Source: an uncultured Oscillospiraceae bacterium
GTDB lineage: Bacteria > Bacillota > Clostridia > Oscillospirales > Ruminococcaceae
Reading direction: 5' to 3'
Assembly: GCA_910577365.1 (NCBI GenBank)
Contig: CAJTMU010000090.1
Coordinates: forward strand, 1-9,341
DNA length: 9,341 nt
Shown: positions 7,111-9,341 of the stretch, in pieces
Layout: every line of letters begins with the position of its first letter
Position numbering within the stretch: position 1 is the first letter of the stretch
Translations under genes and position numbers: made by a program
Notes under the pieces: generated by a model
Told to the model about the DNA's origin: nothing
Seen by the model: only the letters and a program-made list of their open reading frames with translations
Databases searched by the model: none

Positions 7111-7167
7111 ATGTTTTTGTTCAGCGCAGATTTTAATAATATTTTTACGGGGAGAGTGATGTATTGA
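7111..7167 (+). CDS. Possible 18-codon leader ORF overlapping the start of the GGDEF gene
   Basis: ATG at 7111 opens an 18-residue frame (MFLFSADFNNIFTGRVMY) ending in TGA at 7165-7167. That stop overlaps the TTG start at 7164-7166 in the arrangement TTGA. A weak AAGG (7101-7104) sits six bases upstream, very near the predicted transcription start. The ribosome binding site of the main gene lies within this frame. Such a layout would allow translational coupling, but an open frame this short in AT-rich DNA can arise by chance, and I do not recognise the peptide. Confidence 0.3.
   Translation: MFLFSADFNNIFTGRVMY
7149..7154 (+). promoter_or_regulatory. Ribosome binding site fixing the TTG start of the GGDEF gene
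   Basis: GGGGAG lies nine bases before the TTG at 7164. A nearer ATG at 7159 is out of frame and reads ATG-TAT-TGA, so it cannot start the main protein. An in-frame GTG at 7173 would be too far from the site. Confidence 0.65.
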
Positions 7168-8501
7168 GTAAGGTGTGGGAGCTTTTTGAAAATCTGAGCG
7201 AGATCGTATATGTTTCGGATATAGATACCCATGAACTGATTTACATGAACAAGCGCACAATGGAGAAATATGGGTTTAACTCATATGAGGAGTATGCGGG
7301 GAAAAAGTGCTATGAGGTGCTTCAAAGAAGCTCGTTACCATGCGCCATGTGTACCAACACAGAGTTGGCAGAGGGTCAGTTCAAGGAGTGGCAGTACTTT
7401 AACCCTAATATTGGCAAAACCTTTGCTCTTAAGGATACGCTGATAATTGACGGCGGACGGCGCTGCCGCATGGAGATTGCAATAGATATGAGTGCGCAGG
7501 TGCGCCAGAGCCGCTTTATCAGTGAATATGCCAATCTTGAATCGGTCATAAACGAGGGTATGCGGCTTGCGCTTCAGGAGCCCACCCCCGAAAGGACAAT
7601 ACAGGTCATACTGGAGTATTTTGGAAAATCGCTCAACAGTGAGCGGGTTTATATCTTTGAGGAAAATGAAAAAGGTACGTTTGACAATACTTACGAATGG
7701 GTGGCAAACGGTGTTACTCCTGAAAAGGACAATTTACAGAATATCTCATATGATGTGGTAAAGATGTGGTACCAGAAGTTCAGGGAAAACAAGGATATTA
7801 TTATTGAGGATCTGGAGGATATCAGAGAGGAAGATCCATTGATGTATGATGTCCTTAAGCCGCAGAATATTCATTCGTTGGTGGTGAATCCGCTTATAGA
7901 TGATAAGAGGACGATAGGATTTTACGGTGTTGATAATCCGCCGAGCGAGTTTCTTACAATGATTTCGGATATGTTTCAGATAATGGGACATTTTTTCGTA
8001 TCGGTTTTACGCCGCCGTAATCTTGTAAAGCGGCTGGAGGCGATGAGCTACCGTGACCAGCTTACGGATATCGGCAACCGTCACGCCATGAACGACTATA
8101 TAGTAAGGATAGATTCCGAGAAAAGTCTGGGAATAGTATATTGCGATGTTACGGGGCTTAAGAGGGTAAACGACCGTGACGGTCATGAGGCGGGAGATAA
8201 GCTGCTGCTTCGGGCGAGCGGCTGTCTTAAAAGATTTTTTTCAGACTGCGCGCTGTTCAGGATAGGCGGCGACGAGTTTCTGGCTATCTGTCCGGAAATA
8301 AGCGAGGAAGAGCTTCGCGGCAGAGTGGAGCGGCTTCGTACGGATATGCGCGAAAACGAAGCCATCATGGCGATAGGAGTTGTTTGGCGGCAGAATGTCA
8401 GGGAAAATATCAACGCTCTGCTTTCCGAAGCGGACAGTCTGATGTACGAAGATAAGAGGGCATATTACGCCGCGGCGGGAATTGAGCGCAGGCGGCGCTG
8501 A
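7164..8501 (+). CDS. PAS-GAF-GGDEF diguanylate cyclase, cytoplasmic
   Basis: This 445-residue predicted diguanylate cyclase would make cyclic di-GMP from two GTP in response to a signal sensed by its N-terminal domains. A PAS-like domain spans about 1-115 and carries Cys49, Cys60 and Cys63 (a C-x10-C-x2-C pattern, the last two as PCAMC). A GAF-like domain spans about 120-288, and the GGDEF domain about 290-440. The catalytic domain has DQLTDIGNR (298-306), metal-site Asp328 in CDVTGLKRVND, GHEAGD (340-345) and an intact IGGDEF (367-372), so activity is expected. The product-inhibition I-site (RxxD five residues before GGDEF) is absent; the aligned residues are FSDC. No EAL domain or membrane segment is present. 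It has its own promoter and terminator, so it is probably monocistronic. The GAF-coding part is AT-richer (45 of 120 G+C at 7741-7860) than fhs (38 of 60 at 4441-4500). The signal is unknown. Confidence 0.93.
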   Translation: MSKVWELFENLSEIVYVSDIDTHELIYMNKRTMEKYGFNSYEEYAGKKCYEVLQRSSLPCAMCTNTELAEGQFKEWQYFNPNIGKTFALKDTLIIDGGRRCRMEIAIDMSAQVRQSRFISEYANLESVINEGMRLALQEPTPERTIQVILEYFGKSLNSERVYIFEENEKGTFDNTYEWVANGVTPEKDNLQNISYDVVKMWYQKFRENKDIIIEDLEDIREEDPLMYDVLKPQNIHSLVVNPLIDDKRTIGFYGVDNPPSEFLTMISDMFQIMGHFFVSVLRRRNLVKRLEAMSYRDQLTDIGNRHAMNDYIVRIDSEKSLGIVYCDVTGLKRVNDRDGHEAGDKLLLRASGCLKRFFSDCALFRIGGDEFLAICPEISEEELRGRVERLRTDMRENEAIMAIGVVWRQNVRENINALLSEADSLMYEDKRAYYAAAGIERRRR

Positions 8502-8508
8502 GCGCGAG

Positions 8509-8530
8509 AAGCTCCGCGCGGGGCTTTTTT
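8509..8530 (+). terminator. Rho-independent terminator after the GGDEF gene
   Basis: Bases 8510-8515 (AGCTCC) pair with 8520-8525 (GGGGCT, one G-U pair) around loop GCGC, extended by an A-T pair into the T-run. Six T residues follow at 8525-8530. It lies only eight bases past the stop codon and closes the GGDEF transcription unit. Confidence 0.85.
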
Positions 8531-8550
8531 AATAACTTGAAAGGATTAAA

Positions 8551-8566
8551 GCTTCCTTGCGGGAGC
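8551..8566 (+). promoter_or_regulatory. Small stem-loop covering the putative rpiB ribosome binding site
   Basis: GCTTCC (8551-8556) can pair with GGGAGC (8561-8566, one G-U) around the loop TTGC. The 3' arm contains GGGAG, the only Shine-Dalgarno-like sequence upstream of the rpiB ATG. It might dampen rpiB initiation. The pairing is seen; regulation is inference. No promoter is evident between the preceding terminator and rpiB. Confidence 0.25.
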
Positions 8567-8577
8567 GGTGGCACACT

Positions 8578-9018
8578 ATGATAGCGATAGGCTCTGACAG
8601 AGCGGGATTTGATTTGAAACGCGAGTTAATCAAGCATTTGGAGGAAAAGGGACTGGAATGTATAGACTGCGGCTGTAACGGCGAAACGGTGGATTATCCC
8701 GATATCGCCGAGGCAGTATGTCTTAAGGTGACAAGCCGCGAGTGCGACAAGGCAATACTTATCTGCGGCACCGGGGTGGGCATTTCCATGTCTGCAAACA
8801 AAATAAAGGGAATACGCGCGGCACTATGCGGCGACTGGTATTCCGCAAAGTACACAAGGCTACATAACGACGCGAACGTGCTCTGCATGGGCGGCAGGGT
8901 GATAGGAGCGGGGCTTGCCTGCGAAATTGCCGACGTTTTCCTTGAAACAGAGTTTGAGGGCGGCAGACACGCGCGGCGCGTTGAGAAAATAAAGGCATTG
9001 GAGGAAAAATATCTATGA
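8578..9018 (+). CDS. rpiB: Ribose-5-phosphate isomerase B
   Basis: RpiB interconverts ribose 5-phosphate and ribulose 5-phosphate in the non-oxidative pentose phosphate pathway. From the ATG at 8578 it has 146 residues, typical for RpiB/LacAB. The N-terminal MIAIGSD matches the family start, so I prefer this ATG over an in-frame TTG at 8557 that would add seven atypical residues. The catalytic cysteine is Cys63 in ICGTGVGIS, the ring-opening histidine is probably His96 in LHNDANV, and the phosphate-binding arginines are probably Arg130 and Arg134 in GGRHARRV. One oddity is SDRAGF (Arg8) where most RpiB have SDHAGF. The gene overlaps upp by ATGA. With Upp it supplies PRPP-linked nucleotide metabolism: ribose 5-phosphate is the precursor of the PRPP that Upp consumes. 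A different sugar-phosphate substrate is possible because of the His-to-Arg change. Confidence 0.92.
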   Translation: MIAIGSDRAGFDLKRELIKHLEEKGLECIDCGCNGETVDYPDIAEAVCLKVTSRECDKAILICGTGVGISMSANKIKGIRAALCGDWYSAKYTRLHNDANVLCMGGRVIGAGLACEIADVFLETEFEGGRHARRVEKIKALEEKYL

Positions 9019-9341
9019 GCAATCTGCACATCTGTGACCATCCGCTGGTTCAGCACAAAATCTCGCTGCTGCGCGACAAAAACACAGGCTCAAAGGAATT
9101 TAGGGAGCTTGTTTCTGAAATTTCAATGTTTATCTGCTATGAAGCTACCCGCGATCTGCCGCTTAAAGAGGTGCAGATCGAAACGCCGCTTGCTTTGGCT
9201 TCTGCCAAGGTCATCAGCGGGAGAAAAGTTGCGTTTGTTCCGATAATGAGAGCGGGGCTTGGCATGGTAGACGGCGCGCTGGCCCTTGTTCCCGCTGCAA
9301 AGGTGGGTCATGTGGGTATTTACCGCGACAAGTCCAACAGC
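9015..9341 (+). CDS. upp: Uracil phosphoribosyltransferase, N-terminal half, truncated by window edge
   Basis: Upp converts uracil and PRPP to UMP in pyrimidine salvage. The visible 109 residues, of roughly 209 expected, begin MSNLHICDHPLVQHKISLLR, the standard family N-terminus. KNTGSKEFRELVSEI and YEATRDLPL follow. The conserved VPIMRAGLGMVDG is at about residues 76-88, then AAKVGHVGIYRD. The PRPP-binding loop lies beyond the right edge. Its ATG overlaps the rpiB stop as ATGA, and GGAGG at 9000-9004 inside rpiB is the ribosome binding site, so the two are translationally coupled. Confidence 0.97.
   Translation, partial: MSNLHICDHPLVQHKISLLRDKNTGSKEFRELVSEISMFICYEATRDLPLKEVQIETPLALASAKVISGRKVAFVPIMRAGLGMVDGALALVPAAKVGHVGIYRDKSNS

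Noticed and set aside
6915..7136. 73-codon + strand ORF covering the end of tsaB and the promoter
   Set aside because: It overlaps tsaB in another frame, runs through a consensus promoter, and has no ribosome binding site or motif.
7100..7163. Cyclic di-GMP riboswitch in the leader of the GGDEF gene
   Set aside because: The leader is only about 62 bases, too short for a GEMM-type aptamer plus expression platform, and no matching helices were seen.
8557..8577. TTG at 8557 as the start of rpiB
   Set aside because: It would add seven residues (MRERWHT) before the family's standard MIAIGSD start. The ATG at 8578 fits the family, although its ribosome binding site spacing (12 bases) is long.

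Overview
The window looks like chromosomal DNA of a low-to-mid GC Firmicute, most likely a Clostridia member of the Ruminococcaceae/Oscillospiraceae type. This rests on strong GGAGG-type ribosome binding sites, frequent TTG starts (three genes), a full-length formate-tetrahydrofolate ligase, a neighbouring tsaE-tsaB pair and an rpiB-upp pair. The genus assignment is inference; no rRNA or other taxonomic marker is present. All genes are on the + strand.

Layout. (1) 1-898: C-terminal part of a type IIA topoisomerase B subunit (ParE/GyrB family), cut by the left edge. (2) 899-1073: a 175-base non-coding gap with a 9-bp stem-loop and an AT-rich palindrome. (3) 1074-7032: a tightly spaced run (gaps of 19, 14, 10 and 9 bases) of parC-like topoisomerase A subunit, a cytoplasmic alpha/beta-hydrolase, fhs, tsaE and tsaB, probably co-transcribed. 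(4) 7033-8530: a self-contained unit with a perfect consensus sigma-A promoter, a possible 18-codon leader ORF whose stop overlaps the next start, a PAS-GAF-GGDEF diguanylate cyclase and an intrinsic terminator. (5) 8531-9341: rpiB and upp, joined by an ATGA overlap; upp is cut by the right edge.

Functionally the window is mostly housekeeping: chromosome topology (ParE/ParC), one-carbon folate metabolism (Fhs), t6A tRNA modification (TsaE and TsaB; the catalytic TsaD is not here), pentose phosphate isomerisation (RpiB) and uracil salvage (Upp). The accessory element is the diguanylate cyclase, inserted with its own promoter and terminator between tsaB and rpiB.

I see no phage, IS element, CRISPR array, defence island or RNA gene, and no clear new multi-gene system. 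The observations most worth following up are: the topoisomerase pair with substitutions at normally near-invariant positions (TOPRIM Glu to Asp in ParE; HPHGDS to NPHGDA, Ile wedge to Leu and NIPPHN to NICSFN in ParC); the leader ORF and TTG-start arrangement of the diguanylate cyclase gene; and an RpiB whose SDHAGF motif reads SDRAGF.
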